A program made the translations under genes and the position numbers. 51,808 bases of DNA from Bryobacter sp. (GTDB taxonomy: Bacteria > Acidobacteriota > Terriglobia > Bryobacterales > Bryobacteraceae), in contig JALHNI010000030.1 of assembly GCA_022843605.1 (NCBI GenBank), positions 1 to 51,808 of the forward strand, written 5' to 3'. Below the pieces are notes generated by a model. That model worked only from the letters and a program-made list of their open reading frames with translations. It did no database searches and was not told where the DNA came from. Positions 8,584 through 16,801 of the stretch are shown here, piece after piece (position 1 is the first letter of the stretch; every line of letters starts with the position of its first letter).

Positions 8584-8946
8584 ATGGATGAAGATCTAAA
8601 ATCTCCGGAACTCGACCAGCTTTTCAGTGAGTATCGGGATGCGTTTCCCGAAACTGACGGTGGCGCGGACTTTATGCCCGGCCTCTGGAAGCGTATCGAA
8701 GCCAAACGGGCTTTTGACCGGCGCTTCCGGTTTTGGACCCACGGCGTGTTGACGGCGGCACTCGCCGGCTGCGTGGCGATGGGAGCATTCCTATTTACCC
8801 AGAACGCACCCTACTCGGATTATCTTGAGGTGCTGGAGGCGAACAACCACGTCTACACCGACGGCACTTTTCAGCCCACCACCTACGAGCCAGTGACTCC
8901 GAATGCGGCGAGCCCTGAACCTTGGATTGTCGTCGAGGACGAATAA
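8584..8946 (+). CDS. Single-pass membrane protein, putative anti-sigma factor
   Basis: About 120 residues from the ATG at 8584, which has GGAG nine bases upstream; the ATG at 8569 would add five residues. The layout is an acidic N-terminus (MDEDLKSPELDQLFSEYRDAFP), a basic stretch (KRAFDRRFRF), one transmembrane helix (about 54-74) and a short polar outer tail. Position and topology fit an anti-sigma factor, but there is no zinc-binding HxxxCxxC motif, so this role is inferred from the neighbour alone. It is coupled to the next gene, whose GTG start follows its stop by 2 bases. Confidence 0.65.
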   Translation: MDEDLKSPELDQLFSEYRDAFPETDGGADFMPGLWKRIEAKRAFDRRFRFWTHGVLTAALAGCVAMGAFLFTQNAPYSDYLEVLEANNHVYTDGTFQPTTYEPVTPNAASPEPWIVVEDE

Positions 8947-8948
8947 AC

Positions 8949-9350
8949 GTGAAACGCTCAAGCTGGAGCATTGCTCTTTATGTCGTATTGATCTTCTCCG
9001 CCGGCATTGCCGCCGGGGTGTTGGGTCAGCGTTTAGCAACGTCCCGTGTGGTGAGCGCCGATTCGGCGCCGCGCACTCCTGAACAATGGCGCGCCAAGTT
9101 CATCGCGGAGTTGCGGGAGCGCCTGACGCTCGACGCAACGCAGGAAACCAAAGTGAACCAGATTCTCGACGTGACGCGGACGCGCTTCAATGAAGTGCGC
9201 GAGCGGAATCGCCCCGAGATGAAGCGCATTCATGACGAGCAGGTGGAGTCGATCCGCACCTTGCTAAGTGAAGTCCAAAAGGCCTCCTACTCTCAGTTTC
9301 TCCTTGAAAAAGAAGCCGAGAAAAAAGCCCGTTCAGCCGCAGCGCGATAG
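8949..9350 (+). CDS. Periplasmic LTxxQ-like (CpxP/Spy-type) protein
   Basis: 133 residues from a GTG at 8949, two bases after the upstream stop, with GAGGA inside the upstream gene. An N-terminal hydrophobic helix (about 6-27) may be a signal or anchor. The rest is charged and helical, with 'LRERLTLDATQETKVNQIL', the LTxxQ-type repeat seen in CpxP, Spy and CnrX/ZraP stress sensors. In the set sigma factor / membrane protein / this gene, it could sense envelope stress or act as a chaperone. This is inference. Its 3' end overlaps the convergent oxidase gene by 18 bases. Confidence 0.75.
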   Translation: MKRSSWSIALYVVLIFSAGIAAGVLGQRLATSRVVSADSAPRTPEQWRAKFIAELRERLTLDATQETKVNQILDVTRTRFNEVRERNRPEMKRIHDEQVESIRTLLSEVQKASYSQFLLEKEAEKKARSAAAR

Positions 9351-10454
9351 CTTCAGAAAGTCGATCGGCAGATCGCTCTTGCCCTCCATGGCCAGGTCGG
9401 CCAAAGCCTCCCCAATCACCGGCGCGAATTTGAAGCCGTGCCCCGAGAACCCACAGCCGAAGACGACCTGATCGTGCTGCGGATGCCGGTCCAGAATGAA
9501 GTCGGTATCCGGAGTCATCGCGTATAGACAGCTTTCCGCCCACAGTAGCTGGTGCGAGGAGCCTGGCAGCAGGGCCTCCATTGCGCCGCGGAATTCCGCA
9601 ATCTCCGCGTCGCTCACGGCACGGTCAACGATGTCGGGATCACAGGCCGAGGAGGCGCGGTGCAAGCCGAACTTCACACCCTCGCCCGCCCGGTGCGGCA
9701 CACCGTAGTAGAAGACGCCGGGTGCCCAGTCGATCAGCCAGAGCGGCAGCGTGGCGAAGCGCTCCGGCTGGTCCGGTTCACAGTGGAGGTAGTAAACGCG
9801 ATGCGCCTCCATGGGCAGATTGATGTCCGCGAGGACTTTGGCGGCCCAGGGTCCGGCGGCGATGACGAGCCGGTCCGCGGTGAAGCTGAGGTCCGCGGTT
9901 TCCACGCGCACACCGGTTCCGTCGGCCTGCCAACGGAGTACGCGCTCGCCGAATCGCAGCCGGGCGCCGAGGGCTTCAGCCTGCTGGCATTGCGCTTGCA
10001 CGCAAGCTTCGGGCTTGAGGATGCCGGCGTTGGGCTCGAAGAGTCCCCAGACGTCATCGGCAATCCGAAAGGCGGGATAGCGGCGGTGAATCTCGCTGGA
10101 GTCCAGCAATTCGTGCCGGAGACCATGGCGTTCGGCGCTGAGGCGTGCGCCAGCCACGATCGGCGAATCGAGTGCCCCCATCCACAGTCCACCGGTGATC
10201 TCGAGCAGTTGCTGGCGGGAACGCGCCTCCAGGTCACGCCATTGGCCGTAAGCTCGCTGCACCAGCGAGACGTAAGCGGGCTTCTCAAAGTAGGCTTCGC
10301 GAATGAAGCGGCTTTTGCCGTGAGAGGCGCCCAATTGATGGCCGCGCGGGTGAGCGTCAAGGCCGAGAACGCGCAGACCCCGGCGGCTCAAGTGGTCGGC
10401 CGCGGCGCTGCCCATAGCGCCCAGGCCAATGATGATGACCTCAAAGTTTGGCAT
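9333..10454 (-). CDS. FAD-dependent N-methyl amino acid oxidase (sarcosine/N-methyltryptophan oxidase-like)
   Basis: 373 residues, the normal length for the monomeric sarcosine oxidase family. The FAD-binding GLGAMG lies at residues 10-15. The C-terminal part has C309 in 'ESCLYAMTPDTDFILDRHP', matching the cysteine that forms the covalent 8-alpha flavin link in MSOX and SolA. The flavin-site 'GFSGHGFKFAPVIGE' follows. It would demethylate or oxidise a secondary amine such as sarcosine, N-methyltryptophan or another N-methyl amino acid, releasing hydrogen peroxide. The exact substrate cannot be read from the sequence. It diverges from the ABC operon across 90 bases. Confidence 0.88.
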   Translation of the reverse strand: MPNFEVIIIGLGAMGSAAADHLSRRGLRVLGLDAHPRGHQLGASHGKSRFIREAYFEKPAYVSLVQRAYGQWRDLEARSRQQLLEITGGLWMGALDSPIVAGARLSAERHGLRHELLDSSEIHRRYPAFRIADDVWGLFEPNAGILKPEACVQAQCQQAEALGARLRFGERVLRWQADGTGVRVETADLSFTADRLVIAAGPWAAKVLADINLPMEAHRVYYLHCEPDQPERFATLPLWLIDWAPGVFYYGVPHRAGEGVKFGLHRASSACDPDIVDRAVSDAEIAEFRGAMEALLPGSSHQLLWAESCLYAMTPDTDFILDRHPQHDQVVFGCGFSGHGFKFAPVIGEALADLAMEGKSDLPIDFLKLSRCG

Positions 10455-10481
10455 CGTTGAGATAAACTAATAGTTTCGCAA

Positions 10482-10509
10482 ACGCGGCCGGACTTGAGTC
10501 GGCCCGCGT
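10482..10509. repeat. Imperfect inverted repeat in a divergent promoter region
   Basis: ACGCGG-CCG and CGGCCCGCGT arms pair (6 bp, one bulged C, then 3-4 bp) around a short loop. It sits between the divergent oxidase and ABC genes and may be an operator. The evidence is only the symmetry. Confidence 0.25.
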
Positions 10510-10544
10510 CCAATAGATCCTAGAACCCGAAAGTCCAAAATCTT

Positions 10545-11522
10545 ATGATCCGAGTCGAAGGCTTAACCAAGCGCTACGCCCAGAATTTGGCTGTGGACCG
10601 CATTTCCTTCGAAGTCGAAAAGGGCCGTATTGTCGGCTTTCTCGGTCCCAACGGGGCCGGGAAAACCACGACCATGCGGATGCTGACCTGCTATATGCCG
10701 CCCTCGGCGGGCAAAGCAAGTGTGGCCGGCTTCGATTGTGTTTCTCAACCGCAGGAGGTGAAGAAACGAATCGGTTATCTTCCCGAAACGCCTCCGCTTT
10801 ACCCCGACATGACGGTGGATGAGTACCTGCTGTTTGTCGGGGCCCTGAAGGGCATTCCGGCCGGGGAACTCGCCCGGCGAGTGAGCGATGTAGAAGAGCG
10901 CTGCGCGGTCGCCGACGTGAAGGCTAAGCTGATCAGCAAGCTATCGAAGGGCTACCGGCAACGCGTGGGCTTGGCCCAGGCAATCATCCATAACCCGGAC
11001 GTGCTGATCCTGGACGAACCGACCTCCGGTCTCGATCCGCGCCAAATCATGGAGACCCGCGACCTGATCAAGGGGCTGGCCGGTGACCACACCATCATTC
11101 TCAGCACCCATATCCTGCAGGAAGTGGAAGCGATGTGCGAGCAGGTGATCGTGATCGCGAAGGGTCAGCTTCGAGCCATTGAAACGCTGGACAGCCTGAT
11201 TGCCCGCGGCGTGGGCGCAGTGGACGTCGAGATTGAGCCTCGGGAGGGTGAACTGAACTTCCCGATGGTGAAGAAAGTGCTGGAGCAGACGCCGGGCGTC
11301 ACCACGGTGACGCAGACCGGCGAAGTGCGGAACAACCGGGTTCGCTTTGCGGTGGAGAGTTCCGCCGGCCACGATGCGCGCGGCGATATCGCGCGAGCCG
11401 TGGTGGGCGCGAATCTCAATTTGAATGAACTGCGTTCGGGCCTCGAAAAGATCTATCTGGAACTCACCGGCACAACGCCGGCGGCAGCAGTTCCCGCGGC
11501 CGCCGAGGAGACGGAAGCATGA
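10545..11522 (+). CDS. ABC transporter ATP-binding protein (Gld/ABC-2 type)
   Basis: 325 residues. Walker A is GPNGAGKTT (about 34-42), the signature is 'LSKGYRQRVGLAQA', and Walker B is 'VLILDEPTSGLD', followed by the H-loop in 'ILSTHILQEVE'. The C-terminal ~100 residues form the extra domain often seen in GldA/NatA-like ATPases, ending in an Ala/Pro/Glu-rich tail. It powers the membrane subunit encoded next, with which it shares an ATGA overlap. With the downstream GldG-like and DUF4340 genes it makes the four-gene set widespread in Bacteroidetes and Acidobacteria; the cargo is unknown outside gliding systems. No other gliding genes are in the window. Confidence 0.93.
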   Translation: MIRVEGLTKRYAQNLAVDRISFEVEKGRIVGFLGPNGAGKTTTMRMLTCYMPPSAGKASVAGFDCVSQPQEVKKRIGYLPETPPLYPDMTVDEYLLFVGALKGIPAGELARRVSDVEERCAVADVKAKLISKLSKGYRQRVGLAQAIIHNPDVLILDEPTSGLDPRQIMETRDLIKGLAGDHTIILSTHILQEVEAMCEQVIVIAKGQLRAIETLDSLIARGVGAVDVEIEPREGELNFPMVKKVLEQTPGVTTVTQTGEVRNNRVRFAVESSAGHDARGDIARAVVGANLNLNELRSGLEKIYLELTGTTPAAAVPAAAEETEA

Positions 11523-12280
11523 GAAACATTTGGACGATTTGTAAGAAGGAGATGAAGAGTTACTTCTCGTCTCCGGTAGGCTACTTACTCCTGACGATGT
11601 TCGCGCTGATCATCGGCTTCTTCTTCTGGAACGTGGTCGGTTACTTTGCCATGATGGGCCAGCGGCAGATGCAGATGGGCGGAAACATGAACGTAAACGA
11701 ATTTGTCGTTCGGCCACTGATCCAAAACATGAGCGTAGTGGGATTGTTCCTGATTCCGCTCATCACCATGCGGCTGTTTGCGGAAGAGAAGCGGCAGGGC
11801 ACGATCGAATTGCTACTCACTTCGCCGATCTCGGATATCGAGATGCTGGTGGGCAAATGGCTTTCGGCCGTCTTTATGTACGGGGCCATGGTGGCCTTCG
11901 CGTCCATCAGCTTCTTCTTCCTGTTCGCTTACGGCAACCCGGACCTGAAGCCGATGCTGGTAGGCTTTCTCGGTTTGATGCTCCAAGCGGGAGCGTTGTT
12001 GTCTCTGGGCCTGTTCATCTCAACGACGACCAAGAACCAGATCATCGCCGGATCCACGACGTTCGGCGTGTCGCTCCTGCTGTGGACGTTCGAATGGGTG
12101 GCGGGCTACGAGACGGCCGCCTGGGCCAAGGTGATGTCCTACATCTCGGTGATCCCGCACTTTGAGTCGTTCGCCCGTGGGGTGATTGACACCAAGGATG
12201 TGATTTACTTCGTTTCGCTCACGTTCCTGGGCCTATTCCTGACGGCCCGGTCACTTGAGTCGTTGCGGTGGAGGTCCTAA
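11519..12280 (+). CDS. ABC-2 type permease
   Basis: 253 residues with about six hydrophobic helices, the usual layout for this half-transporter. It begins MRNIWTICKKEMKSYFSSPVGYLL and contains 'RLFAEEKRQGTIELLLTSPISD', the amphipathic coupling segment typical of GldF/ABC-2 permeases. Its start overlaps the ATPase stop by 4 bases, indicating translational coupling. It acts in the cytoplasmic membrane as partner of the upstream ATPase. The next gene follows by 1 base, with its SD GGAGG inside this gene's last codons. Confidence 0.93.
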   Translation: MRNIWTICKKEMKSYFSSPVGYLLLTMFALIIGFFFWNVVGYFAMMGQRQMQMGGNMNVNEFVVRPLIQNMSVVGLFLIPLITMRLFAEEKRQGTIELLLTSPISDIEMLVGKWLSAVFMYGAMVAFASISFFFLFAYGNPDLKPMLVGFLGLMLQAGALLSLGLFISTTTKNQIIAGSTTFGVSLLLWTFEWVAGYETAAWAKVMSYISVIPHFESFARGVIDTKDVIYFVSLTFLGLFLTARSLESLRWRS

Positions 12281-12281
12281 G

Positions 12282-13640
12282 ATGGCGCAGGATTTCATGC
12301 AGAAACGGCAGACTAAGTTTGCGGCGTATACGTCGGCGTATGTGCTGGTGGTGATCGCCGTCCTCGCCGCTGTGAACTGGCTGGGGAACCGGCACAACAA
12401 GTCGATCGATACGACGGCCAATAAACGCTATAGCCTATCAGAGCAAACCGAGAAGATCGTCAAGAACCTGAAGCAGGACGTCAAAATCAGCTTCTGGGAT
12501 TCTCCGGAACAGTTCCGGGGCGCGCGTGACTTACTCGATCGCTACGACACGCTTTCCGAAAAACTCACCGTCGAGTATGTCGATGGCAACAAGAACGCAA
12601 GATTGGCGCGCGAGAAGAACATCAAGCAGCCCGGCACAATCCTGGTGGAGAGCGGCAGCAACCGGCAGGAAGCGAAGTCGCTCAGCGAAGAGGAAGTCAC
12701 TGGTGCGATGGTCCGATTACTGAAGGGGACGGAGCGGCAGGTCTGCTTTATCCAGGGCAGCGGAGAACGCGACCCGGGCGACAGCCAAAAGGGCAGCGGC
12801 TTCTCGCAAGCGAAGTCTCTGCTGGAACGCAACAATTACAAGACGGAGACGATCAGTCTGCTGGAGAAGCGGGAGATTCCGGCCGCCTGCACGATTACGA
12901 TTGTGGCGGGTCCGCGGTTTGACTATCCGGCGCCGATTGTCAAGGTTCTGGAGGATCGAGTGGAGCAAGGCGGCGCGGTGCTATTCATGTTGGATCCGCC
13001 GTTGCAACTCGGGGCCGAGAAGATTTCGCCGAACGCCGAGCTAGCCGCACTGCTCGGCAAATGGGGCGTAACGCTGAACCCGGATCTGGTGCTGGACGAT
13101 AGCCGGGCTGGCCAGATGTTCGGGCTGAGCGAAGCGACTCCGCTGGTGGCGAGTTACGACAATCATCCCATCGTTCGCGAGATGACCCGCGTGGCGACGG
13201 CGTTCCCGCTAGTGCGCTCGCTGGAAGTGAAGAGCGGCGGGGGTGCGACCGTCCAGAAGCTGTTTTCGACACTCGAATCCAGTTTCTCGACGCGCAATCT
13301 GGCCTCAGCGCAAATTGCGCCGAGTAAGGACGATAAACCGGGTCCGCTAGCGATTGCCGCTGCGGGCACGGTGAAGAAGGGCCGTTTTGTCGTGGTTGGA
13401 TCTTCGATGTTTGTCTCGAACAGCATCCTGCGCTTCCAGGGCAATGGCGACCTGTTCATGAATATGTGTAACTGGCTGTCGGCCGATGAGGACTTGATCT
13501 CCATCCGTCCCAAGGATCCGGACAACCGGCCCATGAACTTGAGCCGCGCGCAAGTACTGACGATTCGCATGTTCAGCCAATTCGTGCTGCCGCTATTGGC
13601 GATTGGCGCCGGTATCATGGTGTGGCTGAAGCGGAGATAG
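12282..13640 (+). CDS. GldG-like membrane-anchored ABC accessory protein
   Basis: 452 residues from the ATG at 12282, where GGAGGT lies 7 bases upstream; the earlier in-frame start at 12255 lacks this. There is one N-terminal helix (about 15-36, AYTSAYVLVVIAVLAAVNWL), a long extracytoplasmic part, and one C-terminal helix (QFVLPLLAIGAGIMVW) followed by KRR. The 'DTTANKRYSLSEQTEKIVKNL' segment is the typical start of the GldG/ABC-type uncharacterised transport domain, and 'FIQGSGERDP' and 'LDPPLQ' are also family-like. It would sit with the ABC permease and present a large periplasmic domain. The substrate is unknown. Confidence 0.88.
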   Translation: MAQDFMQKRQTKFAAYTSAYVLVVIAVLAAVNWLGNRHNKSIDTTANKRYSLSEQTEKIVKNLKQDVKISFWDSPEQFRGARDLLDRYDTLSEKLTVEYVDGNKNARLAREKNIKQPGTILVESGSNRQEAKSLSEEEVTGAMVRLLKGTERQVCFIQGSGERDPGDSQKGSGFSQAKSLLERNNYKTETISLLEKREIPAACTITIVAGPRFDYPAPIVKVLEDRVEQGGAVLFMLDPPLQLGAEKISPNAELAALLGKWGVTLNPDLVLDDSRAGQMFGLSEATPLVASYDNHPIVREMTRVATAFPLVRSLEVKSGGGATVQKLFSTLESSFSTRNLASAQIAPSKDDKPGPLAIAAAGTVKKGRFVVVGSSMFVSNSILRFQGNGDLFMNMCNWLSADEDLISIRPKDPDNRPMNLSRAQVLTIRMFSQFVLPLLAIGAGIMVWLKRR

Positions 13641-13644
13641 CATC

Positions 13645-14985
13645 ATGAACCAACGGGGGTTGTATGCCGCCTTAGGGCTTTTCGGGTTGCTGGGAATCGG
13701 CATCTGGTGGTCCTTGAGGGAAGAAGACCGGGCGGGCGCCAAGGGAGAAAAGGACCAGAACGCGCCCGAGGCCAGCTTCACTAAGTTACTTGACTTACCC
13801 GCCTCGCAATTTTCGCGCATTGAAATTCGCAAGCTGGGTGCGGAGCCCCTCGTTCTGCAGCGCGGTTCGGGCGACAACTGGCGCATCAAGGCGCCGGCGG
13901 ACTATGGCGCCGACAGCGCAACCGTCACGTCATTGATCAACAGCCTGGCCTCGCTGGTGGCCGAGAAGATTGTTGACGAAAAGCCCAAGACGCTCGAAGA
14001 GTATGGCCTTAGCATTCCCGCAGTCGAAGTGCTGATCGATAAGAAGGACGGGAAGAAGCATCGAGTCCTGGTGGGCGACCAGTCGTCGATGACCGGTAGC
14101 TTCTACGCCAAAGTGGATGGGGACGCCAAGGTTTACACGATCGGGACGTTCGTTCAGGGCACTCTCAGCAAGACGCTCGCCGAACTGCGCGATAAACGCC
14201 TGCTGGTGTTTGAGCCAGGGCAAGTCACTCAACTGACGCTGACGGCCAAGGGCGCCACCACCGAATTCAACCGGAATTCGCAGGGAACCTGGCAGATGGT
14301 GAAGCCGCAGGCCTATCGCGCGGACGGCTTAACCGTTGAAGAGATGGTCCGCAAGCTGGGCGAGGCAAAGCTCGACCTGACGCTGGCTCCCGCCGACGGG
14401 GCCAAGCTGGTGAGCCGCTTTGCTGCCGGGGTACCGGTCGCCTCAGCGACCGTGCGCATGGCGAGCGGAACGCAATCCATCGAGATCCGCCGCGTGCAGG
14501 AAGAGTATCTGGCGAAAGCGACTTCGGCGGAAGGCGCGCATAAAGTCACGAAGGAATTGGCCGACGGGCTGGATAAGTCAGTCAACGACCTGCGCACGAA
14601 CAAGCTCTTCGATTTTGGCTTCGCCGAAGTGAGCAAGGCCGGTTATCGCGAGGCCACGACGAGTCTTACCTACGAACATCAGGGCGACGAGTGGAAGTCC
14701 GGTGGACAGAAGGTGTCGGGCGTGTCGGTGCAAAGCTACATCGACAAGCTGCGAGATCTGGCCAGCCTGCGTTTCCTAACCGAAGGGATGCCGGCCGAAA
14801 CCGTAGAGCTGACGGTAACCAGTACGAAAGGTACGGAACGGGTCACCCTGGGGAAGCGCGGGACACAATGGTTTGCGCAGCGCCCGGGCGAGCCGGCCAT
14901 CTACGAACTCGAGACCAAGCTGGTGGAAGAGTTACAGACAGCAGCACGCGCGGTGAAGCCCGAGGCGGCCGAGAAGAAGAAGTAA
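13645..14985 (+). CDS. DUF4340 domain protein
   Basis: 446 residues. An N-terminal membrane helix (GLYAALGLFGLLGIGIWWSL) is followed by repeated beta-rich units: 'FSRIEIRKLGAEPLVLQR', 'YGLSIPAVEVLIDKKDGKKHRVLVG' and 'SSMTGSFYAKVDGDAKVYTIG', the classical DUF4340 signature. DUF4340 proteins are regularly encoded after GldG-like genes, as here (4 bases downstream), and probably extend the extracytoplasmic part of the ABC complex. A lysine-rich tail (EKKK) ends the protein. Its stop abuts the GTG start of pncB with no gap. Confidence 0.88.
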   Translation: MNQRGLYAALGLFGLLGIGIWWSLREEDRAGAKGEKDQNAPEASFTKLLDLPASQFSRIEIRKLGAEPLVLQRGSGDNWRIKAPADYGADSATVTSLINSLASLVAEKIVDEKPKTLEEYGLSIPAVEVLIDKKDGKKHRVLVGDQSSMTGSFYAKVDGDAKVYTIGTFVQGTLSKTLAELRDKRLLVFEPGQVTQLTLTAKGATTEFNRNSQGTWQMVKPQAYRADGLTVEEMVRKLGEAKLDLTLAPADGAKLVSRFAAGVPVASATVRMASGTQSIEIRRVQEEYLAKATSAEGAHKVTKELADGLDKSVNDLRTNKLFDFGFAEVSKAGYREATTSLTYEHQGDEWKSGGQKVSGVSVQSYIDKLRDLASLRFLTEGMPAETVELTVTSTKGTERVTLGKRGTQWFAQRPGEPAIYELETKLVEELQTAARAVKPEAAEKKK

Positions 14986-16251
14986 GTGGAAGCAGCTTCA
15001 GTCCTGCTGACTGATCTCTATCAGCTCACCATGGCCGCCGGTTACTTTGCGGCTGGCAAGCAGAACGACATCGCCACGTTCGATTTGTTTGTGCGGCGTC
15101 CTCCCCCCGAGCGTGAGTATCTCGTCGTGGCTGGCTTGGCGCAGGCCATCGACTATCTTCGCCAGGCGCGGTTTTCCGCCGACGAGATCGTCTGGCTCCG
15201 TCAACTGCCGGTGCTGGTGAATGCTCCACGCGAGTTTTTCACTTACCTCGAGAATTGGCGGTTTACCGGTTCGGTGCGCGCCATGGCCGAGGGCACGGTG
15301 GCCTTCGCCGGCGAGCCGCTGCTGACCGTGACCGCGCCGGTGATTGAAGCGCAGATTGTCGAAACGTTTCTCCTGGCGACAGTCAGCTTTCAAACGATGA
15401 TCGCCAGCAAGGCAGCCCGCCTCGTGGAACTGGCGCAAGGCCGAGCGGTGGTGGAGTTCGGCACGCGGCGCGCGCACTCTCCCAGCGCCGGACTTTATGC
15501 CGCGCGGGCGGCTTACATCGGCGGTTGCGCGGGGACCAGTAACGTCCTGGCCGGGTATCGTTTTGGAGTGCCGTTGTATGGCACGTCTGCACACTCGTGG
15601 GTCTTGGCGTTCGAAGACGAGTTAGAGGCCTTCCGCCGGCTGCAAACGTTACTCGGTGAACGGGCCGTACAACTGATCGACACCTACGATACGGCGGAAG
15701 GTGCGCGGCGTGCCGCTTCCTTAGGATCGCCTCTGGCGGCGGTACGCATTGATAGTGGCGACCCGATTGCGCTCTCCCGCGAGGTGCGTGGCATTCTGGA
15801 TGGGGCGGGTCTACCGGGTGCGCGCATTATGATCACGGGCGACCTGGACGAGGCGGCAATCCGGAGCATCGTCTCGGCGAAAGCTCCCGTAGATTCCTTT
15901 GGCGTCGGCACGCACCTGGCCACGTCCGCCGACGCGCCTTACCTGGGAGCGGTGTACAAGCTGGTGCAGTACGAAAGCAAGGGCGACGTGCGGTATCCGG
16001 AGAAGCTTTCGCCGGGCAAGATCACGTTGGGCGGCGCGAAACAGGTGTACCGCCAGGCACAGCGCGACCTGATGACGAACGTGAACGAGTTCGCTGAAGG
16101 TGAGGCCCTTCTGGAGACGGTGATCGAGCAGGGCCAGTGCGTCGGCGAGCCAGTTTCGGCGACACTCGCGCGGGAGCGATTCGCCCGGCAGCCCCGCACT
16201 CCGCGTACCATCGAAGTGAGCGAGGACCTCCGTGCCCACCGTATTCGTTGA
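14986..16251 (+). CDS. pncB: Nicotinate phosphoribosyltransferase
   Basis: 421 residues. It makes nicotinate mononucleotide from nicotinate and PRPP in NAD salvage (cytoplasm). Visible motifs are 'LLTDLYQLTMAAGYF' at the start, 'FGTRRAHSP' (160-166), the auto-phosphorylated histidine H203 in 'YGTSAHSWVLAF', 'DTYDTAEGARRA', 'AAVRIDSGDP' and 'FGVGTHLATS'. The start is GTG at 14986, immediately after the TAA of the DUF4340 gene, so it is probably coupled to the ABC operon. It overlaps the nicotinamidase-like gene by 20 bases. Together they give nicotinamide to NaMN. Confidence 0.95.
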   Translation: MEAASVLLTDLYQLTMAAGYFAAGKQNDIATFDLFVRRPPPEREYLVVAGLAQAIDYLRQARFSADEIVWLRQLPVLVNAPREFFTYLENWRFTGSVRAMAEGTVAFAGEPLLTVTAPVIEAQIVETFLLATVSFQTMIASKAARLVELAQGRAVVEFGTRRAHSPSAGLYAARAAYIGGCAGTSNVLAGYRFGVPLYGTSAHSWVLAFEDELEAFRRLQTLLGERAVQLIDTYDTAEGARRAASLGSPLAAVRIDSGDPIALSREVRGILDGAGLPGARIMITGDLDEAAIRSIVSAKAPVDSFGVGTHLATSADAPYLGAVYKLVQYESKGDVRYPEKLSPGKITLGGAKQVYRQAQRDLMTNVNEFAEGEALLETVIEQGQCVGEPVSATLARERFARQPRTPRTIEVSEDLRAHRIR

Positions 16252-16783
16252 CGTCGACACCCAACTGGACTTTCTTTACCCGGCGGGCGCCCTCTATGTG
16301 CCGGGCGCCGAACATCTGGTCCCGCTGATTGCCCAATTGAACCACTTTGCGGAGACGCAAGGCATTCCGCTCATCTCGACGGTGGACGCGCACACGGAAA
16401 ACGACCCCGAGTTCCAGCACTGGCCGCCGCACTGCGTGGCGGGCACCCTGGGCCAGCGCAAACCAGAGAGCACGCTTCTGGCGAGGCGGACGGTCGCGCC
16501 CACCACTTCTCCGCAAATGATCATTGAGAAGCAGACCGTCGACTGTTTCTCCAATCCGCACCTTCCGGACCTGCTGAAGGCGCTCCACGCCGAGCGGTGT
16601 GTCATTTACGGGGTGGTGACGGAAATCTGTGTGCTGCATGCGGCGCGAGGTTTGCGTGAGCGCGGCTATCGGGTGGAGATCGTCGACGAGGCGGTGCGGG
16701 AGTTATCCCGGCCGGCGGCGGACCGGATGCGCGAAGAGTTCACCTTCGTCGCCCTGGGCAGCATACTGTCCGGCAGCGCTTAA
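16232..16783 (+). CDS. Nicotinamidase-like isochorismatase-family hydrolase
   Basis: 183 residues from a GTG at 16232 with GAGG upstream. The cysteine-hydrolase triad is D9 (VDTQLDF), K100 (IEKQTVDCF) and C133 (GVVTEICV). Metal ligands typical of nicotinamidases are suggested by D52 and H54 (TVDAHTEND) and by the 'WPPHCVAGTLG' segment around H67, as in PncA enzymes. It should deamidate nicotinamide to nicotinate, supplying the adjacent pncB. The 20-base overlap supports a joint role. I leave the symbol blank because family members with other amide substrates exist, but pncA is the likely name. Confidence 0.88.
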   Translation: MPTVFVDVDTQLDFLYPAGALYVPGAEHLVPLIAQLNHFAETQGIPLISTVDAHTENDPEFQHWPPHCVAGTLGQRKPESTLLARRTVAPTTSPQMIIEKQTVDCFSNPHLPDLLKALHAERCVIYGVVTEICVLHAARGLRERGYRVEIVDEAVRELSRPAADRMREEFTFVALGSILSGSA

Positions 16784-16801
16784 GCCGATAGACTGCGTGA
16801 T

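Noticed and set aside
9552..10460. Plus-strand open frame antisense to the flavin oxidase
   Set aside because: It lacks protein-like features, while the opposite strand has clear FAD motifs and the covalent-Cys site.
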